Positions 16,408-24,788 of a stretch of 53,669 nt of DNA are shown one piece after another. Made by a program: the position numbers and the translations under genes. The first letter of the stretch is position 1; every line of letters begins with the position of its first letter. This DNA is from Verrucomicrobiota bacterium (GTDB lineage Bacteria; Verrucomicrobiota; Verrucomicrobiia; Opitutales; Opitutaceae). The stretch spans positions 1 to 53,669 of the forward strand of contig JAEWKR010000069.1 in assembly GCA_023457715.1 (NCBI GenBank). The letters are read 5' to 3'. The notes beneath the pieces are model-generated. The model did not search any database. It was not told where the DNA came from and worked only from the letters and a program-made list of their open reading frames with translations.

Positions 16408-17168
16408 CTCTGGACATCATCGTTCCCATGGCGGGCCGCGGTTCGCGGTTTGCCGTGGCCGGCTACACCGACCCCAAGCCCCTGATTTCATTCGGGGGCA
16501 GGCGCATGATTGAATGGGTCATCGACAATCTCCGGCCCGCCCGACCCCACCGCTTCATTTTCCTTTGTCTGGCGGAGCATCTGGAGCGGTATCCGACTCT
16601 GCGCGAGACGCTGGCTGAGCGCGCGCCGGGCTGTGCCATCCTTCCGGTGGCAACCGTCACCGAGGGTGCCGCGTGCACCGTGCGCCTCGCCGCGGAGTTG
16701 ATCGGCCGCGAACGGCCGCTGATGATCGCGAATTCGGACCAGTATGTGGACGTGGATATCAATCGTTATCTCGCGGCCTTGGACGATCCGGCCAACGACG
16801 GTCTGATCATGACGTTTCGCTCGACCCATCCCAAGTGGTCCTATTGCCGCATGGCGGGGGACGGCCGGGTCACGGAAGTGGCGGAAAAGCAGGTGATCAG
16901 CACGGAGGCGACCGTCGGCATCTACAATTTCCGGCGCGGTCAGGACTTTCTTGATGCGAGTGACGCCATGATCCGAGCCGACAAACGGGTGAACGGGGAA
17001 TTCTACGTCGCCCCGGTGTACAACGAACTTATCGCGCGTGGCCGTCGGATCGCGGTGTCGAACATCGGTTCCGAGGAAACCTGTATGTACGGCCTCGGCA
17101 CGCCGGAGGATCTGACGCGCTTCCTGGCCACGCCGGTCTTCGCGCAGCAGTGCCGCGGGTCAGGGTAA
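16404..17168 (+). CDS. Sugar-phosphate-type nucleotidyltransferase
   Basis: A 254-residue nucleotidyltransferase with an intact signature: IIVPMAGRGSRFAVAGYTDPKPLISFGG (5-32, GRGSR loop and DPK lysine), MIANSDQYVDVD with the metal Asp, and VAEKQVIS. Such enzymes join NTP with a phosphorylated sugar, polyol or choline-like group to give an activated donor. It is the last member of the coupled block phosphodiesterase-HAD-NTase-cupin-NTase. Similarity to LicC/RmlA-type domains does not reveal the base used or the substrate. The downstream glycosyltransferase frame overlaps its end, so the whole run is probably one operon. Confidence 0.9.
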   Translation: MTLDIIVPMAGRGSRFAVAGYTDPKPLISFGGRRMIEWVIDNLRPARPHRFIFLCLAEHLERYPTLRETLAERAPGCAILPVATVTEGAACTVRLAAELIGRERPLMIANSDQYVDVDINRYLAALDDPANDGLIMTFRSTHPKWSYCRMAGDGRVTEVAEKQVISTEATVGIYNFRRGQDFLDASDAMIRADKRVNGEFYVAPVYNELIARGRRIAVSNIGSEETCMYGLGTPEDLTRFLATPVFAQQCRGSG

Positions 17169-18361
17169 CGGCGTTACGGAGGGAGAGCCTGGCCGGCGGT
17201 TCCGTTTCAGCCTTCCCGCGGCTGACGTTTCCGTTTTTCCTTTCCGCTCACGTCCTGAAAACTGTTTTTCTCATTTCCCTCGAATCGATCACGGGTAGCG
17301 ACCGCGTGATTACGGATCTGCGCAACCGGCTGGCGGACCGGGGCTGGACGGCGGAGGTGCTGCAACCCATGAAGCTGGTGGCCGAGTCCCCTTGGTTGCG
17401 CCGGACGGGCCTGGCCGCCTTGTTGCTACGTGCGCCCGGCAAGCGCCTGCTGGCCATGGCCTGGGTGGAATGGCTGCTGCTCCGTCGCGCGCAGCGGGAG
17501 CGGAATCAATTTACGGTGTTCTCGGCCGTCTATCCCCTCTGGGGTCCGGGAATCTGGTGGGGGCGCGCGTCGGGCAGGCTCAGATACCTCTACTGGATCC
17601 CGGACATGATGTGGCGGAAGGCGTATGTGGAGGATCACCGCTGGCGTCTCTTCAAGCGGGCCGCCCGCTCCGGGGTCGCAGCCGCCGACTTGATTTTGGT
17701 TCCGACGGCGTCAGCCCATCTGGATTGCCTGACGTTCGTTCCCCGGAAACACCATGGGAAGATTCGACGCTTGTCCTCCCCGATCGACGAGGCGTTCTGG
17801 AACCGGCTGGTGGCCGAACCGGTGCCGGCGCTCGCGGCGCGACGCTTCATTTTTCATCCCGCGGGGTTGAAACCGAACAAGAACACGTCGCGCGCCCTTG
17901 ACGCCTTGGCCATCGCCGACCTTCCCGGCGCGACATTCGTGTACATCGCGAACGCGGTGAACTCGGGCGGTCAGGGCGGGGGCGCAATGCCGGGGGAGTT
18001 CGCGCCCCCTGGAGGTGCGCAGATCTGTGCCATCGCCAGCCCGTCGGATGGACAGATGAAATGGCTGTATCAACACTGCGCGTTCGTCAGCGTCGTGTCC
18101 CTCGAGGAGGGCGTCGGTTTGCCGATTCTGGAGGCCCAGGCGTTCGGGAAAGCTGTCGTCACGTCCTGCATCAGCGCAATGCCCGAAGTCTCGGGGGGGC
18201 GCGCGGTTTTCGTCGACCCGTTCCGTCCGACCGACATTGCGCGTGGCTACCGCGAGGCATGGTCGGCCGCCGACGGGGACCGGCCGTTGCCCCGGCCGCC
18301 GTCCCGGGACCTTTACGGTGCGGACCTTGGCCGGGAAATCGACGAGGTGTTTCGTGAGTGA
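17150..18361 (+). CDS. GT-B family glycosyltransferase (group 1)
   Basis: A glycosyltransferase of up to 403 residues. The C-terminal half is a GT4 domain: RFIFHPAGLKPNKNTSRALDA, then SVVSLEEGVGLPILEAQAFGKAVVTSCISAMPEV with the E-x7-E sugar-nucleotide motif. The start is uncertain: the frame is open from a GTG at 17150, which overlaps the previous gene, but the family-like sequence begins only near LKTVFLISLESITGSDR (about residue 36), where there is no ATG. A CTG at 17192 lies close behind GGAGGGAG and could serve. It probably adds a sugar to the lipid-linked repeat unit. Confidence 0.85.
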   Translation: MPRVRVTALRRESLAGGSVSAFPRLTFPFFLSAHVLKTVFLISLESITGSDRVITDLRNRLADRGWTAEVLQPMKLVAESPWLRRTGLAALLLRAPGKRLLAMAWVEWLLLRRAQRERNQFTVFSAVYPLWGPGIWWGRASGRLRYLYWIPDMMWRKAYVEDHRWRLFKRAARSGVAAADLILVPTASAHLDCLTFVPRKHHGKIRRLSSPIDEAFWNRLVAEPVPALAARRFIFHPAGLKPNKNTSRALDALAIADLPGATFVYIANAVNSGGQGGGAMPGEFAPPGGAQICAIASPSDGQMKWLYQHCAFVSVVSLEEGVGLPILEAQAFGKAVVTSCISAMPEVSGGRAVFVDPFRPTDIARGYREAWSAADGDRPLPRPPSRDLYGADLGREIDEVFRE

Positions 18362-19211
18362 CGCCGACCTGTCGTTCGTCATCCAGGGGCCCGTGCTGGC
18401 GCCGCCCCACGGCGACACCGCCAGCCTTGTGGCGGCCATCCGCCACGGATTTCCGCGAGCCGAAATCGTGATCTCCACCTGGACCGGACAGCCGGTTGAA
18501 GGTGTTTCCGCCGGCGCTCAGGTCGTGCGGAGCATGGATCCTGGTCCCGCCACGGGTGTCCCGCCCAAGGCCGCCAACCTCCGCCGGCTCATTACGTCAA
18601 CCTCCGCAGGTCTCGATGCCTGCAGCCGGGCATTCGTCGTCAAGCTGCGATCGGACGCTCGTTTCGCCGGGAGCCTGTCCACCTGGGAGATGGCGGCGCC
18701 ATGGGATGAGACGCGGATCGCGCTCGCCATGCACAGCACCCCGTATGTGCCCTACTTTCTCGATGACAAGACGCAGATCGGAGCCCTTTCCTCGATGAAA
18801 CGCTTCTGGCTGCCGGAGTGGGAGGGACTCGTCCGCCGGTTCCGCGAGGCGGAGCAGGTGGCGTTGCCGCGGAATCGTGCGTTTCTCTTTGCCCAGGACG
18901 ACGCGTTTGCCAGCGAACAGGCGCTCTTCCTGCGGCATTGCGCGCTCGAACTCGATCCCGGTGCCGCACCGGCGGCGTGGACGCGAAGTTATCTCGATTC
19001 CGCCGCACCCTGCTTTCGATGGCTCAACGCCCCGCGTCTGGGCTTTGGTTCGTTCCGTTTTTCCTATCGCGATCGCCCCGCTCTGCGCACGTACCTCGCG
19101 CTCATGAACCGGCGTCCAAGCCGGCTCAAGGTCGCGGCCTTTCACACCCTTGCAACGCTCCGCGCGCTCAAGCACCGGCCAATCGCGGGCGACCACCCTG
19201 AAGAAAGGTGA
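18354..19211 (+). CDS. WavE-family glycosyltransferase-like protein
   Basis: A 285-residue cytoplasmic protein. The start SFVIQGPVLAP with IVISTWTGQPVEG, the MDPGPATGVPPKAANLRRLI segment and FVVKLRSDARF match the WavE family first described in Vibrio cholerae LPS core synthesis. I place the start at GTG 18354, overlapping the glycosyltransferase stop by eight bases; an upstream frame extends to 18237 but is Arg/Gly-rich shadow coding. The next gene overlaps by GTGA, so translation is coupled. WavE proteins are presumed sugar transferases without proven substrates. Confidence 0.8.
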   Translation: MSDADLSFVIQGPVLAPPHGDTASLVAAIRHGFPRAEIVISTWTGQPVEGVSAGAQVVRSMDPGPATGVPPKAANLRRLITSTSAGLDACSRAFVVKLRSDARFAGSLSTWEMAAPWDETRIALAMHSTPYVPYFLDDKTQIGALSSMKRFWLPEWEGLVRRFREAEQVALPRNRAFLFAQDDAFASEQALFLRHCALELDPGAAPAAWTRSYLDSAAPCFRWLNAPRLGFGSFRFSYRDRPALRTYLALMNRRPSRLKVAAFHTLATLRALKHRPIAGDHPEER

Positions 19212-20302
19212 GCATGGTGCGGCGCTGGCAGAACCTGATCCGCACCGCGGCCGGCCCCGCCGTAGCGGTGGTGCTGTTTTCAGGGAGCAATCTCCTCGCG
19301 TACCGGCATTTCGCCGGCCAGGGCGACGGGGAGGTGGTCTTTCACTTCGTCAACGCGCAGCTCGCCGCCAATGCCTTGGTGGTCTTCTTTCTGTACGGCC
19401 TCAACTTTGAGGCCAGGGAGCGTCGCCCGATGGATGTACGGGTTCCGGCGCTGCTCAGTGCCCTGCTCGGCCTGTTTGTGCCCGTCGCCGGCCTCGCCGC
19501 CCTCTACACGCTGCGGCAGGGTTTGCTCAAATTCGGCCGGCGGTCGGCCGCATCGTCCGTTCTCGCGGCCTTCGCGTTGCTGACGGTGGCCGGGCTGGCG
19601 GCGTGGTGGCGCGGCATGGATGCCGCCTTTGTCGTCATCGCGACGATCGCCGTTGCGCTGCCTTTCCTGGCGGGAGAGTCGTCCGTCGAGCTGCCCGATT
19701 TTAGAGCCCTTGCGCCGGCGCACTGGCGGGCGGGTCTCGTCCGCACCACCCTGGATCTCTCGCTCCTGCTGCCCCCGCTGGCGGTGAATATGATCACCAA
19801 GCGGTACCTGCCCGACGTGGAGTACGTGCAGCTGCAGACCGTGTTCTACAGCCTGTTCGCCATGGCGGTGATCACGTCGATCGGCGAACGCATCATTTTC
19901 CACCACGCCCGCCGCGAGCAGGTGGAAAAAGAGGCGCGCCATTGGAAATGGCTCCTCCTCCTGGCCGCTTATGCAGGCGTCGGCGTGCTTGGCTGGTTCC
20001 TGCGGGTGCCCTGGTCGCTGTCCTGGTATCTGGTTCCCGCCCCGGCAATTGCCTGGGGGCTGGCGGTTCTCCTCGCCGAAGCCCGCGCGCACCTCACGGC
20101 GGCGCAGTGTCTGCGGCTTGGCCTGGTCTGGACCGCGGCTGGTCTGTTGCTCGGGCTGTTTCTGGTTGGACTCGCGCTGACGGGATCCCTCACGGCACAG
20201 ATTGTCCTCGGCGCGACCCTCGCCCTCAGCGGGGTGCAGGTTGTCACCTTGAAAGCGGGGGGCGTTCGAGCGCGAGGAACGAAAGCGCGAGGAACGAATT
20301 AA
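19208..20302 (+). CDS. Multi-pass membrane protein, possible polysaccharide flippase
   Basis: A 364-residue protein with about ten hydrophobic helices (for example 17-27, 52-62, 80-98, 118-131, 138-152, 192-204, 262-279, 285-300, 315-335) separated by short Arg/Lys-rich loops. By position between glycosyltransferases and a Wzy-like gene it could be the Wzx flippase of this locus, although it is shorter than usual Wzx proteins (400-500 aa) and I see no firm family motif. GTG 19208 overlaps the WavE stop; ATG 19214 is an alternative. The last codons contain a short repeat (GVRARGTKARGTN). Its stop TAA shares bases with the stop of the convergent FkbM gene (TTAA). Confidence 0.65.
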   Translation: MSMVRRWQNLIRTAAGPAVAVVLFSGSNLLAYRHFAGQGDGEVVFHFVNAQLAANALVVFFLYGLNFEARERRPMDVRVPALLSALLGLFVPVAGLAALYTLRQGLLKFGRRSAASSVLAAFALLTVAGLAAWWRGMDAAFVVIATIAVALPFLAGESSVELPDFRALAPAHWRAGLVRTTLDLSLLLPPLAVNMITKRYLPDVEYVQLQTVFYSLFAMAVITSIGERIIFHHARREQVEKEARHWKWLLLLAAYAGVGVLGWFLRVPWSLSWYLVPAPAIAWGLAVLLAEARAHLTAAQCLRLGLVWTAAGLLLGLFLVGLALTGSLTAQIVLGATLALSGVQVVTLKAGGVRARGTKARGTN

Positions 20303-21084
20303 ATTCCGTCCCGCACATACCAGTCGTCGGTGTACGAAATGTCGGCGTGGACGCGTTGGTAGCCTTCGCGGCTGAGCAGCGCGTGGATTTTCTCCCGCTG
20401 CGCGGAAAAATTGTGCTCGACGGTCAGCACGCGGATGTCGATCCGGCTGAAATCGATGCCCGCCAGGATATCGTACTCGCCGCCCTCCACGTCCATGGAC
20501 ACGTAGTCGATCTCCCGGGGAAGGCCGTGCTGCGACACCAGGTCGTTGAAGGAAACGGTCTCCACGGCATAGCGCACCCGGCCGCGGCGAAGGCCGCTCA
20601 GTTTGTCGCTCCCCCGGTAATCAGAAACCTGGGACACCCCCGTGCCGGCAATCTCGTCGAACGACACCGTGCGTCCCGACTCGCGGTAGACACACCGGGT
20701 GTCGATGCGACACCGGCGATTGGCCTGCAACGCCTCGTGGAACTGACGCGATGGCTCCGCGAGGACCCCCGTCCAACCAAGCGCGTGTTCGAGCAGATGC
20801 GTGTTGCTGAGGGTCACTCCATCGGTGGCGCCAAATTCCACGAAGACGCCGCCTCGTTTGAGCTGCAGGGTCAGCGCGACGAAAAGATCCTGCAGAAACT
20901 GCGACTTGGAGCCGGATAGCAGCGGCCTTAGTTCGCCTGAGCTCCAGTTTCCCCCTGCCAGCAGGAGCGGCGGCAACGCGCGCCACCGAAAGGCGTCGTT
21001 CAACAACGCGAGGCTCTCACGACGCACCACACTCACCCCGAGGCGGTCGAGGAGCGAGGTGGCAGAGGATCGGAGGAAGGACAC
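20299..21084 (-). CDS. FkbM-family SAM-dependent methyltransferase
   Basis: A 261-residue protein with the Methyltransf_21 core: FVEFGATDGVTLSNTHLLE (SAM-binding motif I), LGWTGVLAEPSRQFHEAL, and IDYVSMDVEGGEYDILAGID followed by VLTVEHN. FkbM proteins methylate sugar hydroxyls in glycans and antibiotics, so it may O-methylate a residue of the surface polymer. The start is not certain: I propose GTG 21084 (VSFLRSSATSLL), because the open frame further upstream lies within the Wzy-like gene. It follows that gene by 67 bases on the same strand and ends by overlapping the convergent membrane gene by four bases. Confidence 0.85.
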   Translation of the reverse strand: MSFLRSSATSLLDRLGVSVVRRESLALLNDAFRWRALPPLLLAGGNWSSGELRPLLSGSKSQFLQDLFVALTLQLKRGGVFVEFGATDGVTLSNTHLLEHALGWTGVLAEPSRQFHEALQANRRCRIDTRCVYRESGRTVSFDEIAGTGVSQVSDYRGSDKLSGLRRGRVRYAVETVSFNDLVSQHGLPREIDYVSMDVEGGEYDILAGIDFSRIDIRVLTVEHNFSAQREKIHALLSREGYQRVHADISYTDDWYVRDGI

Positions 21085-21151
21085 GGGCCGAGGAAAGTGG
21101 AACCGGGAACGCTGGAAAGCGGAAACGGAAGGGGGCGCGAACGTACCTCGC

Positions 21152-22432
21152 CTAGGCTTTGGTCTTCGGTCCGGGGACCCCGGGCCTGGCCCGTCGCGGC
21201 CACAACTTCTCCACGATGAAGAAGAGCATGCCGTGAGCAATGAACAGCACCGCCCACTGCAGTCCGGCGAAGCTCTGCACGAGCGACCAGACGCCGTAGA
21301 GGACCAGGGCGGCGGCCACGGGACTGCGTTGGTCGACAAACACCGCCCGGTCGAATCGGCCCAGCGCGTAGCCGAACAGTGCGCCGGGAAGGAGGGGGAG
21401 CAGCGCGCCAAACCAGCCGAAGTTCAGGAAGAGCTCGATCGGGAGGGTGACGTTGAAACCAAACCCCCGCGACCAGTAGGCGTCCTGGTTATAGTATCCG
21501 TTGAGGATGTCCTGACCGTTATGGCGCTGGATCTGATCGCGCTGGGTATGAGAAAAGATGTTGTAGGCGTTGTTCGGAAGCGACGCACCTTTCACGAAGC
21601 CGAAGTTCCGAGTGTAGGCGAGGGTGAGCATCCAGATTTCGACCGCATCACCGTCGGGCCGGTCGACGATCCGTTCCAGCACGCTTCGCGGTGCCTCCGG
21701 CTCGCGCTCCGTTGTGGCCCAGGTCATGAGTTCCTTCGCCAGCAGGCCGAAAAGCAGCAGCACGGCCAGGGTCACCAGCGCGCCCCAGCGCAGCCTCTGT
21801 TGCACCCGGAAAAGCATGGCGGCGGCGAGCGTGGCGAAGATGATGAAAAAGCCGCGTTGCGCCACCAGCAGCGTGATCCCGTAGTACAAGCCGACTTTGG
21901 CGATGTTCAGCAGCGTCGTTTTCCGCAGCAGCGCGAACACGGACATCAGGGTGCCGGCGCAGCACAGCACGACCACGAACGGAAAGATATAACGGACGGT
22001 CGGGCTCACGATCGACATCGTGGTCGTGCGATTGCTGAACATGATCGCCGTGCCGCCGATCGCGAGGAGGGCGACGGCGGCGGCGATCGATCCTCCGTGC
22101 ACCAGGATCACGGTTGCACGGCCGGGTTCCGCCAGTTCCGCCTTGGGACGAATCGCTGGCGGCCGGTAGGTGCTCAGGATGCCAACCGCAAAACAGAGCG
22201 AAGACAGGGCGCAGGTGTACCAGGCGCCGACGTAGAGTTCGGGCGTGAAATAACGTTCCGTTTCGAGCGTGGTTCCGTAAAGCACCGTCGCGACGGGCCG
22301 CACGAGCAGGGAAAAGACCGCCCAGATCAGATGGAACAGCAGGATGGAGGGCCACCGGACCGTGAGCCGGGCCAGGATGGCAACGGTGGCTGCCGAGGCG
22401 AAGAGCGCGACCGTGCCGTAAACAAGGTTCAT
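21152..22432 (-). CDS. O-antigen polymerase-like (Wzy-type) membrane protein
   Basis: A 426-residue polytopic protein with ten or more membrane helices and one larger hydrophilic loop (about 255-330, including ILNGYYNQDAYWSRGFGFN) before the last helices, the usual Wzy architecture. Sequence identity among Wzy proteins is low, so this rests on topology and neighbours rather than on a motif. ATG 22432 overlaps the SDR stop (ATGA); the frame upstream of it is shadow coding. It would join undecaprenyl-linked repeat units in the periplasm. The alternative is an oligosaccharide repeat unit polymerase of another class. Confidence 0.7.
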   Translation of the reverse strand: MNLVYGTVALFASAATVAILARLTVRWPSILLFHLIWAVFSLLVRPVATVLYGTTLETERYFTPELYVGAWYTCALSSLCFAVGILSTYRPPAIRPKAELAEPGRATVILVHGGSIAAAVALLAIGGTAIMFSNRTTTMSIVSPTVRYIFPFVVVLCCAGTLMSVFALLRKTTLLNIAKVGLYYGITLLVAQRGFFIIFATLAAAMLFRVQQRLRWGALVTLAVLLLFGLLAKELMTWATTEREPEAPRSVLERIVDRPDGDAVEIWMLTLAYTRNFGFVKGASLPNNAYNIFSHTQRDQIQRHNGQDILNGYYNQDAYWSRGFGFNVTLPIELFLNFGWFGALLPLLPGALFGYALGRFDRAVFVDQRSPVAAALVLYGVWSLVQSFAGLQWAVLFIAHGMLFFIVEKLWPRRARPGVPGPKTKA

Positions 22433-23433
22433 CGTCGCGGAGTTCCCTGTGCCTCGGCCACCAAAGCCTGCACCACCGCCTGCGTCTCCACAGGTTCGAG
22501 CGCGTCGGGTCGGGCGGATTGGAATTCCACCGTTTCCATCAGCCGTCGCAGCGATTGCAAAGCGCGCGAGCGAGGCCGGGCGAGGGCCACGGCCCCGGCG
22601 GCAGCGGCGACCAGCGCGGCGGCGGAAAGCCGCACGCGGACGGGGCCGGCCACTTGTCGGATCACATCGTCGATTGCCACGTTTCGGGCGAGGATGATTC
22701 GCCCTTCGGGTAGTTCGCCGGCGAGCGCCAGGCACAACGCACGAGCGACGTCCCCGCGCGTGACAAAGCTGATCTTCCCGGTGAACCGCAGCCGGCGCAG
22801 CCAGGGCCGCTGGCGGGCGCGATCGATCACTTGTTCGATCGATGATCCTCGCGCCCGCGCCCCGACGATCGACGCCGGAGCGATGCCCACCGCGCGCAAG
22901 CCCTGCGCGCGGAGGCGATCCACCACCTGCTCAAACTCCAGTTTCGTCCGCCCATACGTGGACCGCGCGGCGGGCGGGGTGTCCTCGTTGACGATGCCGG
23001 AATGGGGGGCCGCCTCCCAGATTGAGAGCGACCCCAGGTACACAAAACGGACCCCCCGGGCGGCGCAATAGGTGGCGAGTGCCTCCGGGACGCGTACGTT
23101 GCGCAGCGGCATCAACGTTTCGTCGCGCACCGCTCCGCCGACGTAGCAGACGTGCCCGGCTTCGAAGGTATCCAACCAGTCAAACAAGCCCGTCGGCGCA
23201 GCAGCGGGAGCTTCCGGGACGGGAAGGTGCCCTGGCCGCGGCCCCTTGCCGCGGGCTCCCTGCCGGGCGGCTTCAGGGGAAAGGGCGCCGGAGTCTCCGG
23301 CGACCTTCTCGCGCAAACGATCTTCGAACTCCTCATTCAGGGCAAACGTCGGGGAATACCGTTCCCGCAGCGCCGCCACCATTTCACGGCTGAAGGAACC
23401 GGGATTGCCGACAACGAGGACGGATTTGGCCAT
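22429..23433 (-). CDS. NAD-dependent epimerase/dehydratase-family SDR with atypical cofactor loop
   Basis: A 334-residue extended SDR. It has the catalytic YGRTK (within ARSTYGRTKLEFEQVVDRL, about 168-186), YLGSLSIWE in place of the usual SSxxVYG, and APASIVGARARG near 200. The N-terminal cofactor loop is unusual: VLVVGNPGSFSREMVAAL rather than GxxGxxG. The C-terminus holds a hydrophobic helix (RLSAAALVAAAAGAVALA), suggesting membrane contact. It leads a minus-strand operon with the Wzy-like and FkbM genes (ATGA overlap), and could reduce or epimerise a nucleotide sugar, for example the 4-keto product of Gmd; this is inference. Confidence 0.75.
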   Translation of the reverse strand: MAKSVLVVGNPGSFSREMVAALRERYSPTFALNEEFEDRLREKVAGDSGALSPEAARQGARGKGPRPGHLPVPEAPAAAPTGLFDWLDTFEAGHVCYVGGAVRDETLMPLRNVRVPEALATYCAARGVRFVYLGSLSIWEAAPHSGIVNEDTPPAARSTYGRTKLEFEQVVDRLRAQGLRAVGIAPASIVGARARGSSIEQVIDRARQRPWLRRLRFTGKISFVTRGDVARALCLALAGELPEGRIILARNVAIDDVIRQVAGPVRVRLSAAALVAAAAGAVALARPRSRALQSLRRLMETVEFQSARPDALEPVETQAVVQALVAEAQGTPRR

Positions 23434-23621
23434 GCGCGAGAGTAGCAGCGTTGTTCTTACGTCTTGATGCGACGTGCAAGGGGATTTGGTGTGCGGCGGC
23501 GTTCCTGAACCGGCGGGAGCCGCCTTTCGTCCGCGAGCGAAGGGCGGTGCACCACGGGGTGCGGCCGGGCTTTTCGCCTTTTCCCTTTTGGCGGGCGGCG
23601 GGATGCTGCACTGTTTCCGAC

Positions 23622-24779
23622 ATGAAGGTCCTCCTCGTTTTTCTCGGCCGTCGCGACGGTGGCGCGCGTTACGCCAAGGAGATGGGCGCGGCGTTGCTCA
23701 AACGGGGCGCCGAGGTCAGTTACGTGCTGTCGCGGCGCAACGTCCTGCTGGCCGAATTCAGCCGGGGCGGGGATTTTGCCGGCCGGGTCGGGAGTACGGC
23801 CCTTTTCTCGACTCCGGAATCCAGCTTTCAACTCCTGACGCGACTGCCCGCCCTCCTCGCGTGTCTCCTTCACGTCTATCGTTTTGTGCGGCGGGAACGG
23901 CCCGATTTCGTCTACGTGCCGATGCTGCACCCGTGGAGCATCCCCGTGTCGCGGTTGGCCCGGGGATTGGGGGTCGAGGTGGTGCTCACCGTGCATGACG
24001 CCCGGCCGCACCTGGGGGAGGGAGGGCGCCTGGCGGAGATGTTGATTGAGCATTCGATCCGCGCGGCGTCGATGGTCACGACCCTGACGGCGCATGTCAT
24101 GCACGACGTGCGCGCACGGTATCCGCGCTTTGACGACAGGAATTCGGTCGTGATTCCCCTCGGCCTTTTCTTCATGGGCCCCCCCGCACGCCCACGTGTG
24201 CTCCGGGCGGAGCCGCTGCGGCTGCTTTTCTTCGGCCGGATCATTGCCTACAAGGGCGTGCAGCGGGCCCTGGACACGATCCGGCTGCTGGCGGGTGAAC
24301 GCCGGATTGTGCTGGAACTCTGCGGGGAGGGGGACACGACCGCCTACGATTTCACGGGTATTCCCCCGGGGGGCGTGATCGTGAACAACCAGTGGATACC
24401 GGAAGCGGCGGTGGGCGAGGTGTTCCTGCGCAGCGACATCTGCCTCCTGCCCTACCTGGAAGCCACGCAATCGGGAGTGCTCGCGCTGGCCTTTGCCTAC
24501 GGCCTCCCCGTCGTGGCCACGCCCAGTCCGGGACTCGTCGAACAACTGGCCCATGGGGGCGGCGTGGTGGCGGCCGACTTCAGCGCCGAGGCATTGGCCG
24601 CCGGCGTGCGCAGTCTGATTGACGATCCCGAGGCCTATGCGCGCGCGTCGCGCGAGGCGATCGCAGCGCGGGAACACCTCAGTTGGGACCGAGCCGCGGA
24701 GAAGCTTCTCGGGATGGTGAGCCGCCGTTGCGGCACTCCGTTTTGTCCTCGCGACCCCGCCGGCTCCCCGCACCTTTGA
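23622..24779 (+). CDS. GT4-type glycosyltransferase
   Basis: A 385-residue GT-B transferase. The N-terminal half begins MKVLLVFLGRRDGGARYAKE, with the acceptor-side Gly-rich turn. VVLTVHDARPHLGE follows, and the C-terminal donor half has LLFFGRIIAYKGVQRALDT, DICLLPYLEATQSGVLALAFAYGLPVVAT and EQLAHGGGVV. The E-x7-E motif appears as EATQSGVLALA, with the second Glu replaced, though such variants occur in active GT4 enzymes. The start ATG 23622 is preceded by an open but low-quality frame. It is divergent from the SDR (188-base gap) and followed after nine bases by another glycosyltransferase. Confidence 0.9.
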   Translation: MKVLLVFLGRRDGGARYAKEMGAALLKRGAEVSYVLSRRNVLLAEFSRGGDFAGRVGSTALFSTPESSFQLLTRLPALLACLLHVYRFVRRERPDFVYVPMLHPWSIPVSRLARGLGVEVVLTVHDARPHLGEGGRLAEMLIEHSIRAASMVTTLTAHVMHDVRARYPRFDDRNSVVIPLGLFFMGPPARPRVLRAEPLRLLFFGRIIAYKGVQRALDTIRLLAGERRIVLELCGEGDTTAYDFTGIPPGGVIVNNQWIPEAAVGEVFLRSDICLLPYLEATQSGVLALAFAYGLPVVATPSPGLVEQLAHGGGVVAADFSAEALAAGVRSLIDDPEAYARASREAIAAREHLSWDRAAEKLLGMVSRRCGTPFCPRDPAGSPHL

Positions 24780-24788
24780 GCGTCCCGA

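Noticed and set aside
20801..23071. 756-codon plus-strand frame across the Wzy/SDR region
   Set aside because: Antisense shadow; the minus strand encodes SDR, polytopic and methyltransferase motifs with ATGA coupling.
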